Below are positions 47,186-60,289 of a stretch of 64,000 nt of DNA, one piece after another; the stretch's first letter is position 1, and every line of letters starts with the position of its first letter. The notes beneath the pieces were generated by a model that was not told where the DNA came from, ran no database searches, and was given only the letters and a program-made list of their open reading frames with translations. Origin of the DNA: Isoetes taiwanensis (lineage: Eukaryota; Streptophyta; Lycopodiopsida; Isoetales; Isoetaceae); the NCBI GenBank assembly GCA_021234155.1, contig JAJEKV010000023.1, forward strand, positions 6,221,945 to 6,285,944, in the 5' to 3' direction. The translations under genes and the position numbers were made by a program.

Positions 47186-49324
47186 AGCAGATTTGGAGGC
47201 TTCCTAAGATGTATCGTCCTTGTGCCGACGAGTTTTTGCCCCAATTTACCAAGCCCCTTCGGCGTGACAGATTTTGGCCAATAGCGATGAAGTATTTTCG
47301 CTAATACTCAAGACGACAGCTTTTCTCATGCAAGTAAGTATGCATGTTTTCGTCTGTATTCTTACATGACGTTTGTGTTCTTAGATGGGGTCTGCATGTG
47401 GCAATGCATCCAAAGCCCTAATATTTTTGCCCACTTTACTCTGTTCCGGCTACTCTATTCTGGCTTCTCCAAAACTGGAAACCGCGGCCCTTATAACCAT
47501 CCCCTGCTTTTCTGTCTTGAGGCATGGCTTAACGCTTCTTCATCAAAACGGCATGGCAGGTTGCTGGGAAAGAACTGGGTCGAAACTTGGCCGCTGTGCA
47601 AGGCCAGTAGAATCGGATTTGGGCTCAGGGTACTGGCAACAAGGTAAGAACCATTGTATGCCTATTCTTGATGCAAACAAGATGCAAATCAAGGATTTGG
47701 ATCCTTAGCTGACATCTAGCAAGGTATATGTGGATGTAGCATGCAACCTGGTGTTAGCCTGGATAAGAGAGAGATATAAGCTGCTTCATACAAATATAAG
47801 GTATGTCTAGGAGTTTGATACTGTTATTGATGATTTTTTTTACAAGATTATTACCTACATAGGCACTAATAGCATAGCATGATCCGCCAGTGTGATTAAA
47901 CCAGCAAATGGATCGTAATTCAAATTTAGAATCCATGATATATGTTTTGGCTTGGAGAGATTGCAAATGGTGCTTATGTTCCAGATATCCATTGTGCAAT
48001 TAAATTATCAAAACCACTCTCTTTAATACTTTGCTTACATTGAATGCTTTGGACATGTAATTTGGAGTATATATGTGGGCAGTTGACAATTTACAGAACT
48101 GGAGAGTAGACCTACTATGCATCATCATCAGTATTTCTATCGCTCCCATCTGCACCTTCAACACAGCATTCCAAGTGATGTCTCCCACCAATTTGAAGAT
48201 CCACAACAGGGTTGGATAAGTTTTTCTTGCTAGCTGGTAAGCTTGTTGAGATTGGTATTAAAAACTGCTGGTTTGCAAATGCACAAATGCACCAACTCCC
48301 TGTGCCCCCATCTTTTCATTATATTTTAGCTGCATCATAATTTTGCCTTCTTTAACAAATCTATTGTGTTCTTGACTGGTTGATACTAAGAATCTCCTAT
48401 AGAGTGCAATATCATGAACATCACTTATCACGTTGAAGGTTCATTTAGTGGCTGAATTCACTTTTTCATTATGGGATGCAATGGGCAACAGGGTTTAATG
48501 CAACTTTGAGAAGAATACTTTAGTTTCTCTGAAATTGATTTTGTTGCCCCTGACATTCCTTCCCCAGCTATTGGAGTCTGAGGATCAGAAATAGGCATGC
48601 TGTATATTCAATGACTAAACATAGGCGAAGAGGATAGTCTTATATTTTACAGGTTAAATGGTACTATAATATCTGGCCGTATACAACCATGGAGGCTCTC
48701 ATAGCTTTTACTATAGTGTTCTATTCTTCAATTTTTTTTAATATCATTCCCTTCGTACCAATAGTTTTCATCTGGTTTATTTTAGGGTGTTGTTAGAATG
48801 ATGGCAAAAGATCTTATTCGAACCCGCCATCAAATTACAAAGTTTTATGGACTGAAATCCCAAGTGCAAGGAGTGTCATTGCGTAGGGTATTGATTCTTA
48901 TTTCAGGTGCCATAAAGGTAGATTTGGGAAGAACAAAGAGTGTAGAAGTTAGTTAAATCTACCAGCACTGCAGGAAATTATGCAAGAGTTTGTAAAACAG
49001 AATGAGAGAATGGAAATGACAACGGAGGTAATGGAAGATGCTATTGATGATGCTTTGGAAGGTGATGAAGAAGAGAAAGAAACTAACGAGCCGTTCAACC
49101 AAGTTCTGGATGAAATTGGGATTGACCTTGATCAACAGGTATATTTTCTAAAGTTTTAATTGAGAGTATACTTTTTTGATTACACCATTCTATGCAGCTC
49201 ATTCATACCCCTGCAAATAATGCTGTAGCACCAGCAGAGTCAACAAACGCCAGGGTGCCACAAGCAACAGGTGCCTCTGGAGATGATAGTGATCTCCAAG
49301 CGCGTCTTGATAATCTTAGGAGGC
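47186..49324 (+). repeat. Block C', second copy
   Basis: Matches 25923-28064. At its left edge the sequence TTTGCGTAAGCAG precedes ATTTGGAGG. At its right edge it continues into the natural VPS2 stop, so C' is probably nearer to the source locus than C. Confidence 0.95.
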
Positions 49325-49329
49325 TTTGA
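48786..49329 (+). pseudogene. VPS2/CHMP2 (ESCRT-III) 3' gene portion in C'
   Basis: Exon 48786 to about 48885 encodes MAKDLIRTRHQITKFYGLKS and QVQGVSLR. About 48957-49138 encodes NLPALQEIMQEFVKQNERME, AIDDALEGDEEEKETNEPFN and VLDEIGIDLDQQ, followed by a clean GTATAT donor. The exon at 49198-49329, after a TATGCAG acceptor, encodes the C-terminal tail with DSDLQARLDNLRRL and TGA. These last two exons are intact. The middle exon (the IQTLKSTQAM / KAMGQMNRQM region of the family) is replaced by unmatched sequence with a stop (about 48888-48955), and the N-terminal exons are not found upstream. The same middle lesion is in C, so it predates the duplication. Almost certainly a pseudogene. Confidence 0.85.
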
Positions 49330-49692
49330 TTGCATATTATTAAAATTGATAGATAGTGGACCTGCCTTTAATTGTGCTAAAGCATGGAGAGGTTATCATT
49401 TGAGAAGGCTTTCAAGTTGTGCTATATGACTGGTTATAGTAGGCGTCGAAAAAGAAGATATCTGCCATGTGTTAGCAATCTCATTGTTTAAAGAAGCCTT
49501 TTTATAAGTGATGCTTCACACATCCAAGAAATTATGGAATTATTCCAAAAGCACAATAAAGGAGAATAGTAAACATATTTGTACAACTCAAGCAATATTG
49601 TTTACAGCTCCACAATTCTGCTTACTACATGCAATCTGCTATTGTGCACTTTCAAGGAATTGAAGGTTACTTTTAACAGACCGTGTGTCTCA

Positions 49693-49708
49693 CATCGTTG
49701 TGAACAGA
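49693..49708. repeat. L1 target-site duplication, left
   Basis: CATCGTTGTGAACAGA, repeated exactly at 52051-52066 directly after the poly-A. Confidence 0.95.
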
Positions 49709-52050
49709 ATGCATCCTCTGCTGAATACAGGTTGTATTTCACTTATACCCAAGTGTAAGCATCCTAAAACCATCAATGACTGGAGGCCTATTACTCTGTT
49801 GTCTGTTGTGTATAAAATCATTGCTAAGGCTTTGGTTGAGAGGCTTAAGCCAGTACTAGTTCACGCCATTAGTGCAGAGCAGTCTGGTTTTATACCTCAG
49901 CGGAATATTCTTCATAATGTGGCTGCTGCTTTTGAGGGAGTGCATTGGGCTCGTAGGATGAGGCACCCCTTGTTTTTCTTAAAATTTGGATTTTGCCAAG
50001 GCTTATGGCGGTGTCGGTTGGCGGTTCTTGGCGGATATGATGCGAGCCTTTGGGTGCGGGCCTAGTTTCGTGGAAAGCGGTTATGAAGCTGCATGTGTGC
50101 GCTAGGGGCGGCAGTGAAGTGTCGGGGTGAGACCTCTTCAATCTTCTCGGTGGGCGAGGCATTAAGGCGAGGATGTCCGTTGGCCCCTTCTTGTTCACTA
50201 TAGTGGCGAAGCTCTCTCGCGACTTTTCGGTGGCAATTTGCGACAATGTGGTGCAAGGTCTCCGCATGGATGATGGGTCGCGGCGGGTTTGCGGTCAATT
50301 TGCGGATGATACATTCCTCTTTCTTCATGCGAGACGAAGTCTAATCTCCGAGGCGACCAAGAATATTTTGGATGCCTTTTCTTTAACCGGGATGCTTGCT
50401 TAAGCGGGTCGAAGTGCTCGGCCATGTGGGTACTTGGAGGAACCTCCTCTGCGTGGTTGAGTCGGTTTCCACGGGCTCTAACACCGCCACACCACCGCCA
50501 AACCGTTAGGCATACCATTTGGCTTGGACATTAATGCTAGGGCAATTTGGGCGGAGACATTACTGAGAATCTTAAGCGACATTTGAATTGGTGGAGGGGA
50601 AGTAAACTCACCATGGCTGGTAGGATTACGGTAGCCAAGTCGGGTGCTCAGTAGCACTCATGTTTACGTGACCTCCCGCATACTTGCGCCCGTAAAGTGT
50701 GGTTAAGGAGTTGGATGACACCATTCGCAATTTTGTTTGGGGAGGGAATGAGGGAGGGGCTACGATGAAGGTGCATGGTGGAAGTGTAATGTCCCCCGAC
50801 GGCGGGGGTTTGGGTATGCTTGATGTGTCGTTGCACACGAAGGTTACGGTGTCGAAATTCATCTGGCGGTTGTTGCGAGAACAGCGGTCCCGTGTTTGCT
50901 CTGTTGGCACGATCACGCCGTCACTCTATTGTGTTTAGGAAGCCAGCTATTCGGCTCGGTTGCCGTGGGCTCTGTTTGAGGATTTGCGGCCATTCCCTCA
51001 TGCCGCCTTTTCTTAAGGGTCTCGAAGGCACGGAAGGTGGTCAAGGTTCTCTTTTCATTGGACCCTAGCGGATGTATGGTAGCCTCATCGCCCTTTCTCA
51101 CGGGTACCCTTGGACTCTGCATCTCCCTTGGCCTCTTCCTTACACCCGGTATTTTCAAAGATGGATTGCTGCAGGGGTAACATCCATCCGTGACTGGTAT
51201 TGGGAGGGTCATCTGGCGCCATGGGAGTTTTTTAGGGAGAGATTTGGCCTGCGGCGGTGGGACATACGGACTTGGGCCAGAATTGCCAATGCTATTCCAT
51301 TGCAGTTGTCTTCTCAAGTCAATCGCGTTTGGAAGTCGCATAGTGGACTTGATGCATCTCAGTTTGTAGCATCGGCTTATGGGCTCCTAGCGCTTCAGGA
51401 CACGTTGCCGCCTTCGGATAAGTGGTCACTTAAGCTTCCAGGGAGTAAGTGGCCCGCCATGTGGAAGTGGGCGTGGAATACATTGCCTCCTCCTAAAATC
51501 CGTACCCTTTTGTGGCAGATCTTGCACCGTAGCCTCAGGGTGAATGTCCGAGTCCACAGGTTCAAGCCTCAGGTAGCAGAAACATGCCCTTTATGTGGGA
51601 GGCGACGTGAGACCATTGAGCACTGCTTTGTCCTATGCACAGAGGTAGGGGCAGCTTGGTCCTGGGTGAGAGCCCTCTTTGGGACTTCATTATGCAGTCA
51701 GAAGATTCTCTTGGGAGTCCTTCCTAGCAGGTGGGCAGTGGCCAAGCGGCAAGCGTTTCATTTATGCAGAGCTTGGCTTTTGTGGCTGATTTGGAAAAGA
51801 CGAAGAGCGAAGGTCTTTCAGAATGCAGTGCTTAGCCCTTTTCGGTTGGTTCCGATCTTGAGGCATAAGTTGTGGCAGGCGTACCAAGTCTCAAGCTTGT
51901 CTGGCACAGTTAAGCGGGAAATTTGGTCGACATTCCTACAGATTGTGGATCATGAGGGGCGCTTCATTTCTTAGCACCACACTTATCATTGTACTTGATC
52001 GCATTCTAGTGGTTTAATATATTCTTATATTCTTCAAAAAAAAAAAAAAA
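49709..52050 (+). mobile_element. 5'-truncated L1 (LINE) insertion
   Basis: A 2.34-kb element ends in a run of 15 A and is flanked by a 16-bp exact target duplication. It starts inside the reverse transcriptase: ISLIPKCKHPKTINDWRPIT, SVVYKIIAKALVERLKPVL and EQSGFIPQRNILHNV. Later come QFADDTFLFLH (catalytic FADD, about 50302-50334) and, in the last 300-codon frame (51072-51974), the zf-RVT domain with CPLCGRRRETIEHCFVLC. Between 50010 and 51070 several frameshifts and stops interrupt it, and part of the sequence is unusually rich in GGCGG/CGGTG. Endonuclease and ORF1 are absent because of 5' truncation. It is not mobile by itself. Confidence 0.95.
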
Positions 52051-52066
52051 CATCGTTGTGAACAGA
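52051..52066. repeat. L1 target-site duplication, right
   Basis: CATCGTTGTGAACAGA, the same as 49693-49708. Confidence 0.95.
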
Positions 52067-52728
52067 TATAAATCCATAACTCAGTAGGCATTGCATTAAC
52101 AGGTTGGACATTAATAGTGGGTCCAATGGCTCTTTCTAATTTGTTTTTTTTCATCTGATTGGAATGCGGTTGCCTATTAGTTACTCCTTTTATAATTAGG
52201 GTGTGGGTTGCCCCTTCATATTGAATACCAAAGCTTTGCACATCACAAGATAACGTCAATGGGAAATGCAAAGCTTTTCATTAGATGTAGAAATCCTTGA
52301 CGTGTATAATGCGATCCTTCCAGGATTGAATTATGAGCAGAATCATGAGCAGTAGCGGAAAACATGGGTGGAAATTGTCATTCATAGGAGGGGATTTTTC
52401 AAAAGTGAAGCAGGTCTTAGAAATTTTTTCATTGACAAAGCCTTTTCTCTAAATTTTGTCGCCGATTGTGGCAAATAAGTTACATATGTATGTGTCTATC
52501 TACTTCCCTTCTAATGCTCTATTTCTCTATGTGCAGTTCCAGCTCTCCGTATAGTTCCATAATTCAATATGTATATTACTATTGAGTATACGTATAGTTC
52601 CATAATTCAATATGTATATCTTAACATATATAATTATTGGAGGGCGATTCTTATGGCATGACACGTTAGGTTTTTTTGTGCGCAACACTTCTTTTGTATT
52701 TTTTTTGACACGTTGCATTATTGCATGA
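52067..52728. other. No gene seen between L1 and the EXORDIUM-like gene
   Basis: AT-rich sequence, with a direct repeat of about 35 bp (CCGTATAGTTCCATAATTCA / GTATAGTTCCATAATTCAAT) near 52548-52620. Just inside the next feature, GCTATGGCGTCCGAC is repeated at 52733 and 52776. Confidence 0.4.
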
Positions 52729-52800
52729 GGTAGCTATGGCGTCCGACGATGCCGCATCTGCGCTCAAATTTGCTGGCTATGGCGTCCGACCATCGGCTTA

Positions 52801-53038
52801 GATTTTCCAGAAGCGCTCCTGATTTTGCCGTATCACAACGGCCCGGTTCTGACTGGCCCTGCACCGATGAATGTTTATGTAATCTTCTACGGCAGTTTTT
52901 CTAGGTTACAGACGACAACGATTCGAGCTTTTCTGCATTCATTTGATGGTCAAAAACCCGAAAATGGCACTGCCACAGTAGCCGGATGGTGGGGCATAAC
53001 CAAAGGATATGTAGATTCGACAAAGAAAGGGGTGTCCC
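52801..53038 (+). pseudogene. EXORDIUM-like (PHI-1 family) gene, 5' part
   Basis: PHI-1/EXORDIUM proteins are secreted plant proteins linked to brassinosteroid- and phosphate-responsive growth. The frame reads YHNGPVLTGPAPMNVYVIFY, a conserved YHNGPLLTG start, then GSFSRLQTTTIRAFLHSF and ATVAGWWGITKGYVDSTKKG, ending VS at 53038, where a hAT element interrupts it. The frame is open upstream to 52729 but has no signal peptide or clear ATG, so the N-terminus is missing or lies on another exon. The gene resumes in the same reading phase at 60638. Confidence 0.9.
53031..53038. repeat. hAT target-site duplication, left
   Basis: GGTGTCCC, repeated at 60638-60645. An 8-bp duplication is the hAT hallmark. 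Confidence 0.95.
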
Positions 53039-53169
53039 CTACGTTGGGGAAATTCCCCGGGAGAGTGTATTGCTACCGTCCATGCTGGACAAAAAACCGT
53101 CCTAGCTGGCAGCCATCCGGAAGCCCTCCTGGCAGAAATTCCCTGGTTTCCGGATCCTTCCCGCCCAGC

Positions 53170-56100
53170 AAGAACTGAGCCGGATCTTGTACCCCTATCC
53201 AATCGATTCTTGCACCAGAGCCCCATTCCGTCGAGCAACAAGGATGCTGCAAAACAATTCCAGGTATTAGAGTCTTAGACATGGATTTTGTATTGAGAAT
53301 GAGTATTGAACAGAAATTTGCATAATTGTTTTTTGTAAGAGCTCTCAATCAACACAAAAAACCCTGTTCCGGCAGCATTCAGGTCCTCTGTTTTTTTTTT
53401 CCTTGGCAAATATCCTCTATACCAGGATCCGGTGCTTCCCAGACCAGCTCCATATGCAGACCAGCTCTGGAACGATGGCTGGGGAAAGAAATTCTCCCAT
53501 TTGGGCTATTCAATCTGGCGAATTTTACCTCGAAAGTAGAGCAGAAAATGTTTGAAACCTGGGGCTGGGAGTTTTCACAGATTCGTTCGTCAAGCCTTTG
53601 GAAGACGGAGAGGAAAAGATAATGGGTCTTTTTGGGTTGCCCCTAGGGGGGCAAACCCTTGTTTATGTGGGTTTTTGGGTATATCCAGGTATATGCCAGC
53701 ATATGCTTAGGATATCTTTGGTGGCTAAAAAGCGGCTGCGCCATTAAACCGGCGGTCAGCCTGTTGTAGGTCGATGCTCTTGAACCGCCCTTACCCAAGA
53801 CGCGATGCGGGCGGCACCATGGCAAAAGCCACGGATTGGCGATGCATTACGGCATTACGGTTATGGCGGCTTCGGGCATTGAAATTTTGGAATCCGGATT
53901 GCGTTATGGTATGCGATCTTGAAGCTTGAGCTCTGTCGTATATAGTTTGAAATCTTGGGTGCGTGGTACCACCGTAGGCGGGGATTTCGGGTATAACCCA
54001 ACAGGTATTTTTAAGTTCTCCGCCTTCTACGAATGGTTCAAGAAATGCTTGATGCGGGGAGATATGCTTCGAGAATGTCCGGTCTCGAGAATGTATGTAG
54101 TTTTTTCTCTGGCATGCATGCAAGTGCTGCATGCCTGTGCATTGCACGCATCACTATGACCGGTGAAGGAGGAACATGAAGCGCCCATACCAATTTATGC
54201 CTTTGAAGAAGACCTCGATCCGTGATGGAAGAGATAGTATTTTTGGCTAAGTTGTTGCTTTGGCTTAGTTAGCTATAGATGGACGGATGTGTTCGATTAG
54301 GACAAGTAATACACGAGTTGCTTTCTATTAAGAAAAGTAATCTCTTTTCTACTTGGGCTCTTAGGGTTTTGAATGATAGCAATTGGTTGATCTCTGTGTT
54401 TACATGCTTAGGGATGGCGAGAGGTTTTCCTGGCATTGCTTAGCTTTTCGATACATTTTTCTACATGTGTGCTTTGTGCTCGCCTAGATGATATTTTCCT
54501 CAAAGCATGGTATATCATAACGGCTCTAAATAATTGCATATGTGCAGCCAAAGACAATAAATTCATAGGTTCTTCATAAATTTGTGGTATCGGGTGAAGA
54601 TTGCAAAGAGTACCTTGTCACAAAGAATGGCGGGGCAAAAGGAATAATCTAGCCAGTCGACAAGAATGCACTAATTTCAGTTCAGCAGCGTCTATGTTGG
54701 CATAGGAAACTCAGGCAGAAAATTATTTTCAGAGAACAATGATTTCTATGTAGATAAAGAACTTGGAAATCTGCTAGCACACAGCAGAGGTGGCCGAAAT
54801 TCAGTGGAATTGAATAATTATACTGACTTACAAGGTTTTTGCTTACAATATGGATCTCCCAAAAGTTGAAAGAAGCTTATATCGCGCGGTGTACTTCCTA
54901 GCCATTACATGTGCCGCTTTCACCACATGTTCGATACACAAGTGTTCACGCTTCTCATGCTTATCCAGCCAATCAATACATTTTTCAGGTCCATTATGCG
55001 GTTGCCTTTTTATAAAGAAGGGCCATTCAGTAGCTTGGGGAATGAGAATGGCATAGGCGTATATTCCGCACTTTGCTACTCCCATATCATATAAGTCTGG
55101 GCTGGGCAAGGGATGGATTTTCCGATTTCAACTAGACAGGATATATAATATGCAGTTTTAACTTTGGTGTCTGTTTCTGTAATACCGTGTACCTAGCTTC
55201 AGAATTCGTGTAATTGATTCTATTCTAACTAGATGGAGAAAAATCAAGCAATATGAACTGTTGACAGTCGCATCCGCTGCTAATCTATGCTTCTGGTTCA
55301 AGTAACAGGAAGCATTACATGGCACCCAGTAGAAGGTTTGCCATATGGAGTTTGGTCTCACTAGCTTATGAGCCAAGTTTTAACTTTATGTAACCGCCTC
55401 CACTTTAGGTATTATTGTTAGTTAAGAGGAATCTCAAACTTGCATTATTAAGGTGAATCTCATGCATGCTCTGGAACCTAGGGACGAGTATCCCAACTAA
55501 GTATAGAATGACATTGATAGGGTGGGCTGCCGATTTGGAAAGACTTGGTTTAACATCCAGCCCTCCTCATACCTGTTGTATGGAGTTTTGTAGATCCCCG
55601 AGCGAGAGAGTGATTATCTGCTTGTAGTCCTGAGGGGGGCATGGGTGAATATCTTGGACTAGTGGGGCAGATTACACTTAAAAATCTCTCAACTCAAAGT
55701 TCCGCCTCCTATGAGATATGTTTGCAAAAGACTTTGGAGAGGGATGATGAAAATGGAACCTTGAACCTTTGTTCTCTAACTCGCTAGCATTATTAGCTTA
55801 GTAGATCTCTACTTCAAAGGGCCTGGCTCAATATCCAAACTCCCTTAGGAGACTGTAATATTAACATATAAGTTTGGATCATCATTGTGCACTCTTGACT
55901 CCCTTAGGAGACGATAATATTAACATATAAGTTTGGATCATCATTGTGCACTCTTGTACATGGATGTATCTCATGGAGTCTTTTAGCTACATGTTTCCGT
56001 TTGGTATTGCTCCTATCTGATCCATGGTCCAATTCTATTTAGATATTGACATAAATAAGTGTCATTTCGTGATGTTTGACTTAGTTGGCATTTTCTCACA

Positions 56101-57890
56101 TAGCTAATGTTAATGATAAGGTGTCATGATGTTCTATGGCTTCTCCAATTCACTATGCTATAAATTGCACCAAACTCCGCTTGATCCAAATGCTACGTCT
56201 TTTAATGCCTTTTCTAGAAAAATGTTTAGATTCTCTTTCAAAGTGGTGGCTCTCGAGAAAAGAGATCAAAGGTGGAATGGATTTATTTTTAATTTTTTTC
56301 CCTCCTTTTTGGTATGGTATCTTTGAAACTTCTTGTCAGATGGTGCATTTGCAAATGATTTGAATCTTGGTGCATATTCACCAATATTGCTTTGTTTCCT
56401 TTGTTCTCAACGGTAATTCCCTTTAGCAGGTTCACTATTAGGACCATCTTTGTTAGATATGTATATTCACAACAACCTGTTATTATCTTATAAAACGGGA
56501 CTAATTGATCTACTTGTAGATCACCATTCTTTAATTTCAATGTGGGAGGCTACCGTGGCAATTCAGGCGGTTGTAATAAATATTTGATCTCCAATAGCTA
56601 TGTAAAATATGCTATGTTCTGCATATGCTAGCTTTGCATATGTTGTGTATTTGACACTTTTAATAAAGGCATATGTTTTAACAACTTTGTAAGCGAGTTG
56701 GGTCTAATTATCTTTGACCTAGCTGCACTTTCTTTATGCTCTCTCTCTGTCCATGTTCCAATGGGAGTTTGCATTAGTTTTGTGGTAGGAATGTTGGAAA
56801 GCCCAAGGTCTATGTTTAGGGTTATAAGAAATTTATCAAAGAAATTTGCAAACATTTCTCTTCTTTTGCCATTCCGTATGCAGTGAAGTCAATCACTGCT
56901 CCAAATTTTATTTGATTTTTGATCCCTGGGAAGAAAGATTAAGCAATCAGTGTGCAATCTAACATCTAGGAAAATCGGTGTCCGTTTATGAGTAAGTACC
57001 TACTATTTTGCATATATTAGAAGATTATTCAAGAAACATTGTAACATTTGGTATTTTCACGGGAGATTATTTAACACATTGTGAACATTGTGAATGTTTT
57101 ACTGAATGTTGTTTGTCAAGATGAGCCACATTTTCAAATTATGCCATCTTGTAAGAATGCGTACAAGCAATACACTATGTTATGCTATATGCCATCTTAT
57201 TAGATGCATTGTAGAAACCAAATGGTTAATTGAATAAAAATACATTAGAGGTAATGATCCACGTTGAGCACAACAAATGTACATGTTTGGAGACCATAAC
57301 ATCCTATTGTTTAAATTCGGTTTTTTCGGGGTTCCGAAAACTTTTTGGATTTTTTCTTAAGGTAGTTTTGCTAAGGTTTTAGGAGTGTTTGTTGCCCGAA
57401 AAAATTCCCGATCATCCGAAAATCGGGAAATATATTTTTCGTATGATTTGGGATTTGTGTTACTAATAGAAATTTGTTTTACTGAATGTTGTTTGTCAAG
57501 ATGAGCTACATTTTCAAATGCAATGTTACGCTATATGCCATCTTGTAAGATGCGTACGCGCAATATACTATGTTATGCTATATGCACACTCGTGGCTCTA
57601 GACTTGGCGGTGCACGGGCCTACTTGCCTGGTGCCTTTACTGGCGAAATACCCGATTCAATGCAATTACATGATGTAATGACCATAGGATTCATATTACG
57701 AACAGAAGTGTCAAGTCCAAATAGACAATGAGCACCTTCTTAAGCTAAAAAAATGACAACCCGTGTTCATATCATTTACACGACTCCACACAAAACAAAC
57801 AAAATCCAACACAATAAAAGGAAACATGAAAACACACTTTCGAGCCACCGAAAGGCAACCCCTCGTGCGCAGCACCTTGTTCCATTACGA
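53170..57890. other. Non-coding interior of the hAT element
   Basis: No supported gene. The frames at 53926-54159 and 54850-55094 have no family likeness. The first 130 bp after the left end are GC-rich and Pro/Ser-coding in the continued EXORDIUM phase (stop 53176-53178), which is accidental read-through. A CG-rich mirror motif (CCCGATCATCCGAAAATCGGG) lies near 57406-57427. Confidence 0.4.
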
Positions 57891-57898
57891 TACCGAAT

Positions 57899-60289
57899 TT
57901 GAAGAAACCAAGAAGCTTCATATATAATGTACTCAAGCTAAAAGTAAGTACTTTATCATGTTACTTTTTCATATTTTTTATGTCATTCTTTCTTATATTA
58001 ATTTTATGTTCTTTTTGCTTACGTTATTTTATGATACATCTTTGCAGCATGGGTTCTGAAAATGAAAGACCTTCCAAAAAACAAGTTACTTTATTCAATA
58101 TGCCTTGTTTCAAGGGGAATGTGGCAGCAAATACACCATGTGGTGTCTCAAGGGAAGATGCAGATCTCCAAAGTGCCTTTAATGAGCATGGTAAGGAAAT
58201 GACAAGTGAATTGGGAAGGATAACAAAGGCAATGGAAAAGTATCAAGATGATTGGGCAGAAAAGAATAAATGGCTGGAAGTTGATAAAGAAAGAGGACTT
58301 ATGTGGTGTTCCATATGTAAAAAAGACCCTCATTGCAAATCTCTTTTTGCCACCACAGGAGCAAAAAACTTTAAGACCTCAGCATTGGATGACCACGCAA
58401 GTTCTAAAGCCCATAGGGATGCCATACTATTGCAAGAGAGAGATAAGGACGGTCTTCAAAAGCTTGAAAAGAAGAGGAAGGTTGATGTGGAGAGTTGTCT
58501 TGAGAAATTGTTCAAGTGCGCGTATTGGATTGCAAAAGAAGACTTGGCTTTCAGAAAATTGGTGAGTTTGTTGAGCTTGATGTGTGATTGTGGTGTTGAA
58601 GATTTGCCATTCATGTATAATGACAACAAGGCTTGTGCAAGTTTTATACTTCATATTTCTAAGTCATTGAGATTGAGCATTCTTGATCGTGTGAGGCGAA
58701 GTCCATGGTTTGGGCTCATGGTCGACGAGTCCACCGATATCAGGGTAACCAAGAATCTCATTTTGTATGCCACTTTTTTGGAAGAGAGACGTGTGCAATC
58801 CGTATTCTTGGGCATGATGATTGTTAGGGATGGAACGGCAGAAGGGATTACGGAAAGCATTTTAGAGATGTTGAAGGAATGGAATCTTGATATTGGGAAA
58901 TTGATGGGCTTTGGTAGTGATGGTGCTTCCGTTATGGTTGGAGCACATACAGGTGTGGCTGCAAGATTGAAATTGCTTAACCCATTCATGACTAGCATCC
59001 ATTGTTGTGCTCATCGGGCAAATCTATGCGTTCAAGAGACATGCAAGACGCCATCAATAAAAACAAGGTGTAAGTTTATTGATGAATTGGTAAATCATGT
59101 GTCAAGTTTCTTTTCTAAAAGCTCTATAAGGAAGCACAACTAGAGAAGATGCAGGAAGCATTTGATACTTCTCACTTGCGGATGTTGGGCATCGTGAAGA
59201 CACGATGGCTTAGTAGGCATGGGGCAATTGAAAGAATGTGCGAAGTTTATGAGACGCTCATGCAAACTTTGTTGGAAAATCCTGATGGTAAGGCTCTTGC
59301 TTTGAGTTTAAAATCATTTTTGGTTGTTTACATTCTCCACTTTCTTGCTGACATACTCAAGATCATGACAAACTTGAGCTTAGAGTTTCGAAGAACTTAT
59401 GTGGATGTTAACAATGTGGCTAGTTTGTGCCGAAATGCAATTCAGGAGATAGAAGAGTTATTTTTGGTGCAAATGATAGATCTGAATTCTTTTCAAAAGG
59501 ATAGTAGAGAGTATCCTATCATACCAGATTATGGTGGAGGAGAAGGAATGCTTCATGTTTTAAGAGCCTCTGTGAAAGGGAACATGTATAGGTCCATCGA
59601 GTTGGATAGACGAATTGATGGTGAGGATCTATCTCTTGCTATTGAATTTCAAAAAGCTTTTTCTACTGCGTTAATTGGTACTTTGAAGAAAAGGTTAGAG
59701 GATCAGATTATTCTTTCTTCTTTGAAAGTACTATGTCCTGTTAACATGCCTAGCCGTGCCAAGGAATTGAAGGTTTATGGAATTGATGAGCTAAAGAAAT
59801 TACGTGACTTCTAATGGTAAGATATTTCCTGCTATCATTGATCATGAAAAGTTGGGTAGAGAGTATGCATTGTTTAAGCGTCAAGCTAGTACAGAATGAC
59901 AAGGAAGAAGCTTCTTGGATACATGGGGGATGATTTCTTGTAGTGACTTGTGGAAGGAGAAGATGCCTGAATTGCTAAGCCTTGCAACAATTGGGCTTGT
60001 CCAATGTACTAGTACAGCCGCATGTGAGCGTGGCTTTAGCCGCATGAATATTGTGAAGACCAAGTATCGAAATCGGCTTCAAAATGATGGGTTGGATTCA
60101 TTGTTGCGCATTTCCATGGAAGGACCTGAAATAAAGAACTTTGATTTTAGTGAAAGCATTGAGGTATGGAAAGCAAGTGCACACTATCGTCATGTATTTA
60201 CAGGATTTCCTCGCGAAGAACGGACTCGTCTTGAGAAGGATCGTTTCATGGAGGATGCTTTTATGGTAGATTTGGAAGACGATGACTAG
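57899..60289 (+). pseudogene. hAT transposase, nearly intact
   Basis: The likely start is ATG 58049 (MGSENERPSKKQ) after an intron (donor GTAAGTA at 57944, acceptor TTTGCAG at 58047). The upstream frame is only read-through. A zinc-finger-like segment (CSIC...H-x5-H, LDDHASSKAHR) is followed by the RNase-H-like core: WFGLMVDESTDIRVTKN (first Asp), GFGSDGASVMVGAHTGVA (second Asp), HCCAHRANLCVQE (CxxH). After a frameshift near 59143 come KTRWLSRHGAIERMCEVYET and an insertion domain to 59814. After another frameshift and one stop (59897-59899) comes the C-terminal dimerisation domain with TAACERGFSRMNIVKTKYRN (acidic catalytic Glu), stop 60289. The style is that of the ZNF862/KIAA1586-like branch of hAT. 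About 740 codons with only two frameshifts and one stop suggest recent inactivation. Confidence 0.9.

Noticed and set aside
57899-58048. Hydrophobic N-terminus of the transposase frame (CYFFIFFMSFFLILILCSFC) as a membrane segment
   Set aside because: It is translated intron: a GTAAGTA donor at 57944 and a TTTGCAG acceptor at 58047 bracket it, and a good ATG follows at 58049.
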